Both the position numbers and the translations under genes were made by a program. The notes below the pieces were generated by a model. It was not told the origin of the DNA and ran no database searches. It saw only the letters and a program-made list of their open reading frames with translations. Of a stretch of 64,000 nucleotides of DNA, positions 1 to 9,263 are shown piece by piece. Position 1 is the first letter of the stretch. Each line of letters opens with the position of its first letter. The stretch comes from Clavelina lepadiformis (lineage: Eukaryota > Chordata > Ascidiacea > Aplousobranchia > Clavelinidae): the NCBI RefSeq assembly GCF_947623445.1, contig NC_135241.1:24988501-25052500 (forward strand), given 5' to 3'.

Positions 1-1267
1 TTACAACTCCACGTCCTTGTATAGAGTTTCCTTACCTGACCTGGGAATCTCCGTACATCACTGGAGAAAGTGTTCCGCACGTGCGAAAAGCTGCTATGGC
101 AACAATATTCACTGCGACAACAACAACTTTATCTTTCGCTACCAACAATGTACAGAGCTCGACAGACTCGCTCTTTTCCGCCCTAGCCTGCCAAGGCGTG
201 TATCTGATCATACGCCACACTCTGAATTCTCACGACTTCTGGCAACCTTTGACGGACAACAGGACGATCTCATTTCCGAAGTTCTCACTACTTTCAACGA
301 AGACAACAAGTTCCTACATTGTCAACTCACAAAGCTGATTGGAACACTCTACAAAGCAGTTGGGAAGATTTTCCCTACTGAGATACTGTCTTCTACTCTT
401 GGACATCAAGCCATGGGTTCCAACCTTGGAGATTTTATGTCCAGAGCAACATGTCACTCTATCAACGGTACCGTCTTACCGTCACTTGCGTACCGCAACG
501 CCTTCAGTCAACGCCCTCTCATCCTCTATCGCGATCAAAACAGCCACAGTCAATACGGCCAACTCATCTCAGACAACATTGTCTTACCGGGAGTTCATCT
601 GCTGGAATCGTATCGACCAGCTAGAAGTTTTGTCTTCCGAGTTCATGGGGACACTGTCCTTTATCACAACTACACCTTATCGCACGAACATGTGCAGGTG
701 CACCAACTCAACTTACCTTTGTCGACTATACACCTCAGCTACAACGCTCCTGACTACGAGAAGATTCTCAACGAGCTGCCTGACTCCGACTCGTTCTCTG
801 ACTTTCAATCGCTGCTCAGCTCTATGTCTGAAGCCAACCTGCTTAAGGAGAAAATGCGAAATGTCATAACAAGTCTTACTACTACTGATGAAACTATGAT
901 CAACGGATCCTACGTCGCAGACACGTTCGCGCACGCCGCGAAACAAACGTTGCTGCTTGCATTGTCACAGATTACGAATCCATTTCTCTCAGCCCTGATC
1001 TTCGTCCTGCAGCTACTTGCCATGATGTGGGCCTTCTGCCATACCATCGGGTTTATCCGATCATCTCCGCAGCATTTGCGGTATGCCAGATCTCTTGTAT
1101 CCCGTATTCGCGCTGGACGCAGCCATCGAGATGCACCTCCACAACAAACTCAACCGTCTCCCTTGCTTCGACGTTCTCGTAACCAACCGTCTTCTTCACG
1201 ATCTTCCGATGACGCGCCGCCCGCCGCGTCGTCCCGTGATGAGTTCGCGGACACAAACACACTTTAA
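1..1267 (+). CDS. Env-like frame of LTR element (5' end outside window)
   Basis: Frame 2 is open from the window edge to TAA at 1265-1267, so the true start lies upstream. The product is Cys-containing with several Asn-X-Ser/Thr sites. It has one strong hydrophobic segment near the C-terminus (about bases 970-1050, starting PFLSALIFVLQLLAMMW), followed by a basic, Arg/Ser/Pro-rich tail. That is the layout of a type-I membrane glycoprotein with a cytoplasmic tail, as expected for an env-like protein of a gypsy-type element. In the second element the N-terminal part of an env-like frame follows integrase (63568-64000), and the two fragments probably cover complementary parts of the same protein. 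No family was recognised from the primary sequence; the assignment rests on position and topology. Confidence 0.6.
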   Translation, partial: YNSTSLYRVSLPDLGISVHHWRKCSARAKSCYGNNIHCDNNNFIFRYQQCTELDRLALFRPSLPRRVSDHTPHSEFSRLLATFDGQQDDLISEVLTTFNEDNKFLHCQLTKLIGTLYKAVGKIFPTEILSSTLGHQAMGSNLGDFMSRATCHSINGTVLPSLAYRNAFSQRPLILYRDQNSHSQYGQLISDNIVLPGVHLLESYRPARSFVFRVHGDTVLYHNYTLSHEHVQVHQLNLPLSTIHLSYNAPDYEKILNELPDSDSFSDFQSLLSSMSEANLLKEKMRNVITSLTTTDETMINGSYVADTFAHAAKQTLLLALSQITNPFLSALIFVLQLLAMMWAFCHTIGFIRSSPQHLRYARSLVSRIRAGRSHRDAPPQQTQPSPLLRRSRNQPSSSRSSDDAPPAASSRDEFADTNTL

Positions 1268-1578
1268 GTTTCATTACCTATATCAACGTGTTTTTTTCGG
1301 GGCCCCGAATGTCGTGTGCATGTAACCTTTTGCCATTTCCCCTTTGTCGTTGTCGACCGACAAATTTCTTGTGTATATCTTGCGTATCGCATGCTTACTA
1401 ATTACTAACCTTTTCCTTACTACGTCGCCTTGTCTTGCAATTGTATTTTTACCAATTTTTGTCGCATAGCATGCTCTCCTTCCCACGCATGACCTGAGTT
1501 GTTCAAATAATTAACCTCAAACTTCTAGTTTCTATACAGATTTTGCGTCTTTATCACTGCTGACAAACAAATTCCAAC
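1268..1578. other. Non-coding gap between env-like and gag-like frames
   Basis: No open frame of note. It contains a perfect 14-base palindrome (TTCGGGGCCCCGAA, 1296-1309) just after the env-like stop, then pyrimidine-rich sequence. If the downstream frame is expressed separately, the signal for it (internal promoter or splice acceptor) should lie here; I see no clear TATA box. Confidence 0.5.
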
Positions 1579-2169
1579 ATGTCGAAGTTTCCGGAATCAA
1601 CACCTGACTATCAAATGGACACTACAACGTCTGATACACCGGCGGGTTTGTCTATCGACATCGCGATGCCCGACCCACCGATTCCTGATTCACCAGATTC
1701 ACCGGACGAACAGCCAGCTCCCGCTCCACAGCCGTCGACCATCAGACCGGGAGAACAAGGCTCGGATTACCTCCTTCCCGGGCGGCGGGAGATGGCGTTT
1801 TTGAAACAAACAGTACTTCATCCGATTTACCAATATTATGAAATATTGGCACCAGACATTTCACATTTAACCAAACATTCAGACATTTCAACAAAGGTCC
1901 TAGCATTTTCATCACCACCAACCACTTCGGCAGAGGACCTGGAGCTATGGTTCCAACGACTGGAAGCAATGTTCGACCTCGTTCCACAGATTAGTTGCGA
2001 GACAAAAATCTTCACAATGATAGGAGCCACAGCTGCTGTCCAGTCAACCGACTTGCTGCGGTTTTTCCTCCGCCTGAGAAACACAGCACCACTTGGAACC
2101 CAGGCTTACGAACAGTTTAAAAGTTATCTGAAACACCGATTGATGTGTGAGACACCCACCAACTGGTAG
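1579..2169 (+). CDS. Gag-like protein of LTR element, at the 3' end
   Basis: A 196-aa frame starting at ATG 1579. The first 60 residues are acidic and Pro-rich. Residues about 120-185 contain DLELWFQRLEAMFDL followed by a Lys-Ile-Phe helix. This resembles the N-terminal Gag region of many gypsy-type polyproteins (the pattern LWFAQVEAQF followed by TKFYHVVAAL; I believe Pfam DUF7041). No zinc knuckle (CCHC) is visible. The frame ends 135 bases before the polypurine tract, so it is the last gene of the element. Alternatives are a truncated gag relocated by recombination, or a true pol-env-gag order. The Gag-type assignment is from pattern recognition only. Confidence 0.55.
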   Translation: MSKFPESTPDYQMDTTTSDTPAGLSIDIAMPDPPIPDSPDSPDEQPAPAPQPSTIRPGEQGSDYLLPGRREMAFLKQTVLHPIYQYYEILAPDISHLTKHSDISTKVLAFSSPPTTSAEDLELWFQRLEAMFDLVPQISCETKIFTMIGATAAVQSTDLLRFFLRLRNTAPLGTQAYEQFKSYLKHRLMCETPTNW

Positions 2170-2304
2170 CAGACGGTGGTTGCAAGTCGGCAAAACTACA
2201 AAACTGTAATTACTCTGTTATCTGGACATAATCATTGTGTTATTTTTGTGCTACCCGCGTAAGCAGGATGTTGTTTTTAATTGCCAATTTTTTTGCCTTC
2301 CGTA

Positions 2305-2316
2305 GCGGGGGAGGAA
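2305..2316 (+). promoter_or_regulatory. Polypurine tract of LTR element
   Basis: The purine run GCGGGGGAGGAA lies immediately before the TG that opens the 3' LTR. This is the standard position of the plus-strand DNA primer in LTR retrotransposons. Confidence 0.75.
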
Positions 2317-2949
2317 TGTAGTGGCTTGGGAGCCACAACCAATACCAATATATCATTCGTGGGAAAGTATTCGCCAGTTGGTTATTGAAATATTGTTTGT
2401 TGATGAAACTGCAATTGTCGCTTAATATTTGTAAACTTGCACTAAATAACTTTATGTGAAAGCGCCGTTTAGTACGTTACCAGGTGATTTCATAGCATCC
2501 GAGTTTAAACTGTGTATAATCCCCATTGCCCAACGCTTAGTTTATCGTTTGCGATTTCTGACCTATTTGTGTATATTTTGTTGAATACTTCCGCTCACAT
2601 CGCTCCGCTTTATAAACTCGTGCTAAAATACGAGTAACCGCGCAGACAGAGATATCGAATCGTACGAACGTATTACGTCAGTCGTGTTAAAATGTAATTT
2701 GTTAGACTTGTTTTAATTGGTGAATGCTAAGTTTGTGCTTGTGTCATAATAATCGGAACCTGTACAGTTCCTACAATAAAGGATTGTTTTCTGATAAACT
2801 GTATCTGTTAATCGTAATAGCTTTCGGCTAGTAACGGTAGTAACACGTTAAGGTTAGAGATTTCTAACCGCACGCAACCACGGAGTCAGATCATTAATTC
2901 GGCAGGTAACCTAAGTCCGAATAGTATAAGATAAGCAGTGACCTCTGCA
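2317..2949 (+). repeat. 3' LTR (633 bp)
   Basis: Starts TGTAGTGGCT and ends CTCTGCA, giving TG...CA ends. It aligns along its length with 60422-61047. It contains TATAAA at 2611-2616 and a poly(A) hexamer AATAAA at 2775-2780, the usual U3/R arrangement. The matching TSD cannot be tested because the 5' LTR of this copy is outside the window. Confidence 0.9.
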
Positions 2950-3149
2950 CCTTGATTCCCTTTTCAAACGTCTCTAGAACTTGTCTCGAAACAATTTAAA
3001 AACATTCTAAAACATTGAAAACAACAAATTTGAAACCATCTGCGTTTTAGTTGTTTGTGTCTGCCTCAGACTTTTTATTTTTGCTTCAAGTAAATTTATT
3101 TAGTTCAGTGTCAAATCCTAAATTTTTATAACTTCAACCTTTTTTCCAG

Positions 3150-6100
3150 ATTTACCAGCTGCACATGATGAGTTAATGACCATACAGTCTAATGGTGATC
3201 AACACACTTTCACCTTCAGGAAAACTAAAGTAGATTTTTTCGAAAATCAAACCGACATCTTTAAGAAATGTTAAAATTAAAGTCACATTTGGAGACGATC
3301 AACTTTTAATAAGCGTTATGTAGTTCAGTGAATGTTGTTTTACCTTTTTAACATTTTTATTTTTAGGTTCTTAGTTCAGACAATGGAACATATACACTCA
3401 CCGTCAGATCCTTAGATAATGAGTCTTTTCCTGAAAATGCTTTGATTAACTTCACCATTGTAGTTGCTGATGGCCCTTTGGTCGACACGGGCATTGCTTG
3501 GCTTCAACCTGTAATTATTGGTGCCTCTGTTGTTGGTGTATTTTGCTTATGTGTCATGATTTTTGTGATTGTGCAACGGAGGTGTGGAGCTAAGAAAACA
3601 GGCAAGCTAGTTTTTCAAGAACAATTAACTATCCTACATTTGTTAACTCTTAACTTCCTCACTTTTTAAACGGGTGTTTTCTTGGTTTATTCGATATACC
3701 GGTATGTTTGTAGTTTACACACAATTTGTCAGCTGTTAATTGTTTTTTATTACAATGTAAACCTACTCGGATAAAACTTCCAAGTTAAAGCATCTTTATT
3801 GATGACAATCAGTTTAAAAATGATAAAGAAGGGGAAATTTGTTTGACAAGTTAGACATTGTTTTATGTTTACAAAATTGTTTCATGCAGCATGCAAATAT
3901 ATTATGCTTATGTCACATTTTACAGGGTTAAAGCGCGTTTTAGGAACATCTTGATGAAATTATTAAGTTACTAACTTTTGAGTTAACGTTATGTTAGATA
4001 TTAGCTTATCCATACTTTTAAGACCATTTATGACATACATCTGTAGCTTTTATAATTTGGTGTTCACTTGTAGTTATAGTGGTAGGCAGAATCATTTTTT
4101 TGTTGTTATTTTGTGAACATTATTGTCAGTGGATTATTGGCAAATTTTGTTAAGTATATGAAATAGCACAACGCACAGTTATTTTTATGTCAACATTAAT
4201 TTTGATAGGTGGCGTAACACACGCAAACCCAGCATTTAATGGAGACTCTGGTATGTGCCTTTTAAGTAGATAATGGTAGTTGACTACTTTAACTTGGCTG
4301 AATATTTTAGTGTTTGTTTTAATTGCTTTGGACATTTTTAACTAACATTGCCATTAGTTACTGCTTGCTTAAAGCATAATCTTGTTAAACTTTTTGTTTC
4401 ATGTTTAACATGACCTTAACCATACTCAAGGTAATGCAACAAATTCAGTCTTGCAAATGTACAAGTGTTGTTTAAGAGATGTCTGTGTTAATAACAGAAA
4501 TGGGAGTTGCGATTTATGGAAATTATAAAAATAATAAATATAAATGCAATACAAATATCATAATAATAATAAAAGGTCACAAATATAATAATAAATAATG
4601 CAATAAACGCAATATATACTTGCTAATGTAAGATAATTTTAACAACAGACATTTCTTGTAAAAGCTTTTATTACATGGATATTGACTAGTTGAATAGGGA
4701 ACTAGGAAAACCAACTCAGTACCAACGCTGCTCGATTTTTGTTTTTCTGGTCTTAATCAAACTAATTTTGTACAATTCAGTTTCTTTTATGTGTATTTAC
4801 AATATGTATGGTGTGAAGCTAATCAGAAAAATGTATAAAAAGCGTATTATACTGTAACTATTTAAAGCCCATAGTTGTGTGATTGGCTTTCTAGAGAATG
4901 TGTTAAATTTACAGCTGAAGTAACTCCATAATGTAAATTATTTTGCGATTAGATGAGAAAGAAGAAAGAATAAATCCACTTTATGGATCATCAGAATCTC
5001 CTGACCAGGTTGAAACTGCCTATGCTGAAGTTGACAAAAAGAAAAAGAAGAAAAACAAAAAAGGTTGAAATCTAATCAATTTGTTACATGTTACGTAATA
5101 AAAGCATTACTGAAGCAGGTTTATATGTAAGCTTTAGTACAGTACCACATATCATTTTGCCGCATCTTCCAGGTTCATCAGAGAAAGAGGAAAAAGTGAA
5201 CTCACTTTATGTTTCATCGGACCAACCTGAACCAACAGAAGCTGCTTATGCTGAAGTGGATAAAAATAAGAAGAAAAGTAAATTGTTGATTTCAAGTCAT
5301 TAATTGTGTTGTGTGTGGCTGGTGTGTTGAAACGTTCATGTTGTGATTTAGAACAATCAGCGAAAGAAGAGAGAATCAATCCTCTGTATGAAACATCATC
5401 CTCACAAGATCAAGTGGAAGCCGCTTATGCTGAGGTTGATAAAAGCAAAAAGAAACCAAAAGTTTTTGCTCAAGGTGAGAGTCTTCGTATTGTCCAATGC
5501 GGCGTGCAGATATTTTTCCTTTCTAACACAAATTATAAATCAATGCTTGGTTTAACTACACTGGTTATTTGCAAGTTGAAGAGTCATCCAATGCAACTTA
5601 TGCAGAAGTGAACAAACCAAAGAACAAAAAAAAGCCACCGCTACCGAGTAGAGCAAACACTGCGGGTATGTTAATGAGGAGACTTCCAAATTAAGTTGAA
5701 ACAAGGAAGTAATTACCATAATTTAGCTCATTTGTGTAGAGTCTTATTCTTTAACGCTGTACATTATCGAAGAGATTCCAATGTTTAACTGCTGCAGATA
5801 CTTTCATTGTACAAGCTGTTAATTTAATGCATTAACTTAATTTGTCAAATTGTGTTTTACAGGATCGAATGAAAAAGAAGAAAGAATAAATCCACTTTAT
5901 GGATCATCAGAATCTCCTGACCAGGTTGAAGCTGCCTATGCTGAAGTTGACATAAAGAAGAAGAAAAAGAAGAAAGGTGGTAACGTTTTCAAATTCATGT
6001 ATTAATTGATGCAGTCACTTATTTTTTAGCTGAAAATTTAATTCCTACACATACCAAAGGAGCTTTAGGTAGAAGGTTATTATGCACAACCAGGTTCATC

Positions 6101-7478
6101 AGCGAAAGAAGAGAGCGAAAAAACATCATCCTCACAAGATCAAGTGGAAGCCCCTTATGCTGAGGTTGATAAAAGCAAAAAGAAACGAAAAGTTCTTACT
6201 CAAGGTGAGAGTCTTCTCAGTTATTTGGCTGAGGTCTTGTGATGAGGTGAATACTTAAACAAGAATCATGTCCCACATTGATTTTAGACTGCTTGGTTTT
6301 CTCCTTGCTGTGCGCAAACTGTCATTTACATATCTCATTTCTATGTAGATGCGACACGAAATGAAAAGTCATCCAATGCAACTTATGCAGAAGTGAACAA
6401 ACCAAAGAAGAAAAATAAGCCACTGCTAACAAGTAGAGCAAACAATGCAGGTATGTTAATATGGTGTTTGATTTATTTCACTCGGCCAGGAATGTCATTG
6501 TTTTTAAGCTTCAAGGTTTTCTCATGAAAAATATTTATCATTAAGTATCTCGTTTCTACACAGACACAACCCAAGTTGAAGCGTCGTCCAATGCAACTTA
6601 CGCGGAAGTGAACAAACCAAAGAAGAAAAAGAAGCCACCGCTACCAAGTAGAGCAAACACTGCGGGTATGTGTTACAAGTTGTTTATTTAACTTCTGCTC
6701 TGTGCAGGAGAATATGTTCCACACAACTCGTGCATATAATTCTCCTTCCAATGGTGCTATGCAACTGATTTAAAATCAAGAGGTTTCGGAAAATAATGTG
6801 AGCATTTTATAAATACATGGATGGACAACAGGGCTCATAGTTTATGGCCAAATTGCAGCTTTATTTATCCCAAACTGTTTTGCTAAAGCAGAACTTTTCT
6901 GATGGCATATTTGCATAGGTTGGGATGCGACCAACGATGACGTGGTGTTGCATGGATGGTCGCCCACAGTGAGTATATTATTAAAGCATATCTTGCATTT
7001 TCTTAATTGAAATCAGCCCAGCTCGATTTAATTTGTTGCTTACGATGTAACTTTAACAAATAATTCTCCTTTCTCTTTGAACACGGTTAAATTCCTGTGT
7101 ATTTCTTGTTGGTTTAACAAAATTATTTGCTTTAGCCAAACTAAGCGGAATCACAAAACAATAAAAGCGATTATGAAGATATCATTTCAGTAAGTGGCCC
7201 AACAACGTTAACTACAAAAGTATTTGCACACTTAATCGATTGAAGTGTAGTAATAGTAATATTACTAGTAATATTATAATAATATATAATATAATAATAA
7301 TAATAATATATTACACAGTAATATTCAGACAATATTGTCAAGCGCAATATTGTCTTATATATGTATGGAGTGAAGTTCATACAAAATGTTGAGTTAACTG
7401 TTTCCTTTCTTTCTATAGATTAGTCATGATGTGCAACATGATAAACATTTGAATCAGTTTGAAACTGGTCGGTTCTGA
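3150..7478 (+). CDS. Ig-like transmembrane receptor with tyrosine-motif cassette tail, copy 1
   Basis: Exons (all joins keep frame): 3150-3229, 3367-3601, 4209-4250, 4953-5063, 5173-5277, 5352-5474, 5576-5665, 5863-5976, 6094-6204, 6349-6450, 6564-6665, 6919-6968, 7136-7189, 7419-7478. The first two encode an Ig-like strand pair (SSDNGTYTLTV, with no Cys at the usual F-strand site), then LQPVIIGASVVGVFCLC and further hydrophobic residues as a membrane span, and a basic stop-transfer RR. The tail carries NPAF and then eight exons each with a YAEV site. Type A exons (five) have NPLY or NSLY plus YAEVDK; the exon at 6094 lacks the NPLY part. Type B exons (three) have ATYAEVNKPK plus a Pro-rich end, PPLPSR in two of them. 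Such motifs are known SH2, PTB and SH3 ligands, so a signalling receptor is inferred. The 5' end is missing. An in-frame TAA (7142-7144) precedes the last YEDI-bearing residues. The second exon uses a GC donor (3602). Confidence 0.7.
4953..6665 (+). repeat. Array of eight phase-1 symmetric cassette exons (receptor tail)
   Basis: Eight consecutive exons of 90-123 nt, each divisible by three and each starting and ending in phase 1. The order is A (4953), A (5173), A (5352), B (5576), A (5863), A (6094), B (6349), B (6564). Type A encodes KEERINPLY...QVEAAYAEVDK plus a Lys-rich end. Type B encodes SSNATYAEVNKPK plus a Lys/Pro-rich end. The exons are near-repeats of each other at the DNA level, and so are parts of the introns, which shows growth by exon duplication. 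The same A/B order is kept in the second copy (30477-32246). Confidence 0.8.
7249..7312. repeat. AT-rich (TAA)n microsatellite
   Basis: Irregular TAA/TAT repeats in the last intron of the receptor gene. The paralogous intron near 32785 lacks it, so it arose or expanded after the duplication. Confidence 0.8.
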
Positions 7479-8500
7479 TGTCAACCTGCACTTTTGCCCA
7501 GTTGTGTGATGTCCGATCTATCGCGTTGATGTGTATTGCTAAATATACAGAGTGAAGCCGCTAAAGCTACTTCAGGATGTATCTCATAGTTGAGAAAGCA
7601 TCTCGTTTCATAAAAGCCGCAACTCTCTGAGACTGGACCTCTTGCGCCTCTCGTGGATTTTTACCACATTTTGAAATCTTTGTTAGAAATTATTTTGTGC
7701 TTACAAGCAGAAAGTTTTTTCACTGAAATGAGCTGCGGAATTTTCCTTTGATATGGTTTATAATGCTGTGATGTATTTTGTTTGGAAATGATAAGATTTC
7801 CTCGTTATTAGTTCCTTGAATGGATTTTCTGATTATTTTAAGCAAACAAGTGTATAATTGTATTTTTTATTTGACTTTTTTGGCTTCATCGGCGCGTTCT
7901 AATCGACTCAGTTATGTTTGTAGCTTTGTATAATATCATTTATAATTGAAATGAATCCCTTTAGCTAAATGGCGCCTCCACTTGCAATTTAGCCGCACTT
8001 TCGTTGCGCGATCAACATATTTGGCATCACTGCAATAGTATTTGAACTCGATTGTTGCCAAGATATGTTTATATTTGTTGCGACTTTTATTGTGTTTTGT
8101 CACTTATATGCAGGATATTGTTGTGTGAATAAGTTTTATTAGAACGCAATCTTGCACTAATTTGATGTGATAAAGCCCACATTGCCACTGTTGTGAATGT
8201 TTCAGATACTTTATGAATGTTTATGAAGCCTGCAATGTTTTATGTTACAATTTATCCGTTCAATATAATTTTATTGCAGTATTTCCTTTCAATATCCTTT
8301 CAGTTTGAGAAGCTGTGCTGTTCTTTAAAAGCTTAAATATACAATGCGATTGTTTCATTGTATTCAAGTTCCTGTGTGAGGTTAAATATAGAACTGAAAT
8401 TTTATGAATGAATTAAGCATCCTGTTTGTATATTTCATGTTGCTCGAATAAGAAGTAAAACCGCGGTTGGAGTCGCTCGACTGTGCGAAACAATTTATGA
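7479..8500. other. Intergenic, receptor 3' flank
   Basis: Contains the probable 3' UTR of the receptor. A stretch at 7560-7800 is alignable to 33040-33290, where copy 2 keeps a 77-codon open frame; here that frame is broken, so coding is unlikely. Nothing else recognised. Confidence 0.5.
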
Positions 8501-8522
8501 ATAGGCAGTTACAATGACCCTC

Positions 8523-8654
8523 TGACGTCACCACGATAATGCCTTGTGTTACGTAATACACGTTATTTACGGTTGAAAGTTGAAAGGAAACAAGAAAGCA
8601 GCCAGCCAATCAACATACAGAGCACGATAACATCACAGCTGTCGTTTACGTCAT
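8523..8654. promoter_or_regulatory. Candidate bZIP (CRE-like) promoter cluster, copy 1
   Basis: A full CRE palindrome TGACGTCA (8523-8530), a PAR/C/EBP-type palindrome TTACGTAA (8549-8556) and TTACGTCAT (8646-8654) lie within 132 bases. All three are conserved in copy 2 (near 33797, 33825 and 33920). This is about 0.6 kb upstream of the kinase-like exon. A promoter role is inferred from clustering and conservation only. Confidence 0.35.
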
Positions 8655-8699
8655 TACTCGCCGTTCCTATCTCTATGTACGAGATATGGTCCGTTGATG

Positions 8700-9263
8700 G
8701 ACGATTAGACCACTTCACTTTTCTCATTTATAACTGAATAATGTATATCCTATGCTATGACTTACATGCTGTGCACACACTGTGTTTATATGTATGTATA
8801 TAATATAATGTTGCTGCACAAGCCTACATCGTGAAGGGTCGCTTTTCACTTTAATGACCCCAGTGCCTCTGCTGTAAACTCTGTGAGGAATCTTCCCGAA
8901 AACATCGTTCATTATTCATTATAAGTTTGTCAGCTCGATCACGAAGGAAGCGACTTAAATTCTTCGGCTTGCTTCGGCCTAGTAGAGTCTTGCTTACCTT
9001 TGTCTTTGTCTTCGCCTACGTTAGCCGACTGTTTATCTTCCAAGAGTGACGTATCTTTTGTAGAATCTTTACTCTTATTTTACCTAGTTCAGTTACTGTA
9101 ATTGTTTTTTTAAGGACATTGTTATAGTTTTCAAAGTCGAGATTACCAATCATCCACAAACACTTACTTGGCAACATATCAACAAACTACCGCAAGATAG
9201 CGCGTTTGTGACAAAAAAAACAACATATACCAGTCTCGCCGTGCAGGAAATATTTTTGTGTAG
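8700..9263. other. Region upstream of kinase-like exon
   Basis: Conserved with 33990-34863 apart from the hAT insertion there. A short minus-strand frame around 8960-9085 (Lys/Asp/Ser-rich, with a good GTAAG donor inside) stays open in both copies despite a 6-base indel. It is too weak to call a gene. Confidence 0.3.

Larger units (their letters stand above)
1..2949 (+). mobile_element. Ty3/gypsy-type LTR retrotransposon, 3' part
   Basis: The right-hand part of an LTR element whose 5' portion lies outside the window. In order it holds an env-like frame (to 1267), a 311-base gap, a gag-like frame (1579-2169), a polypurine tract (2305-2316) and a 3' LTR (2317-2949). The LTR is closely similar to the 5' LTR at 60422-61047, so both belong to one family. 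Finding a gag-type frame 3' of env instead of at the 5' end is unusual for this class. I recall that a Ciona Ty3/gypsy element (Cigr-1) was reported with an atypical gene order, but I cannot verify that here. The insertion lies about 200 bases upstream of the first visible receptor exon (3150) and may have interrupted that gene. Confidence 0.85.

Noticed and set aside
339..869. 176-codon frame in the env-like region
   Set aside because: Lies inside the longer env-like frame in another register; Ser/Thr/Leu-rich composition typical of an off-frame shadow.
4485..4625. AT-rich AATAATAAATA stretch considered as a replication origin
   Set aside because: Simple low-complexity intron sequence, duplicated at about 30010-30130; nothing specific.
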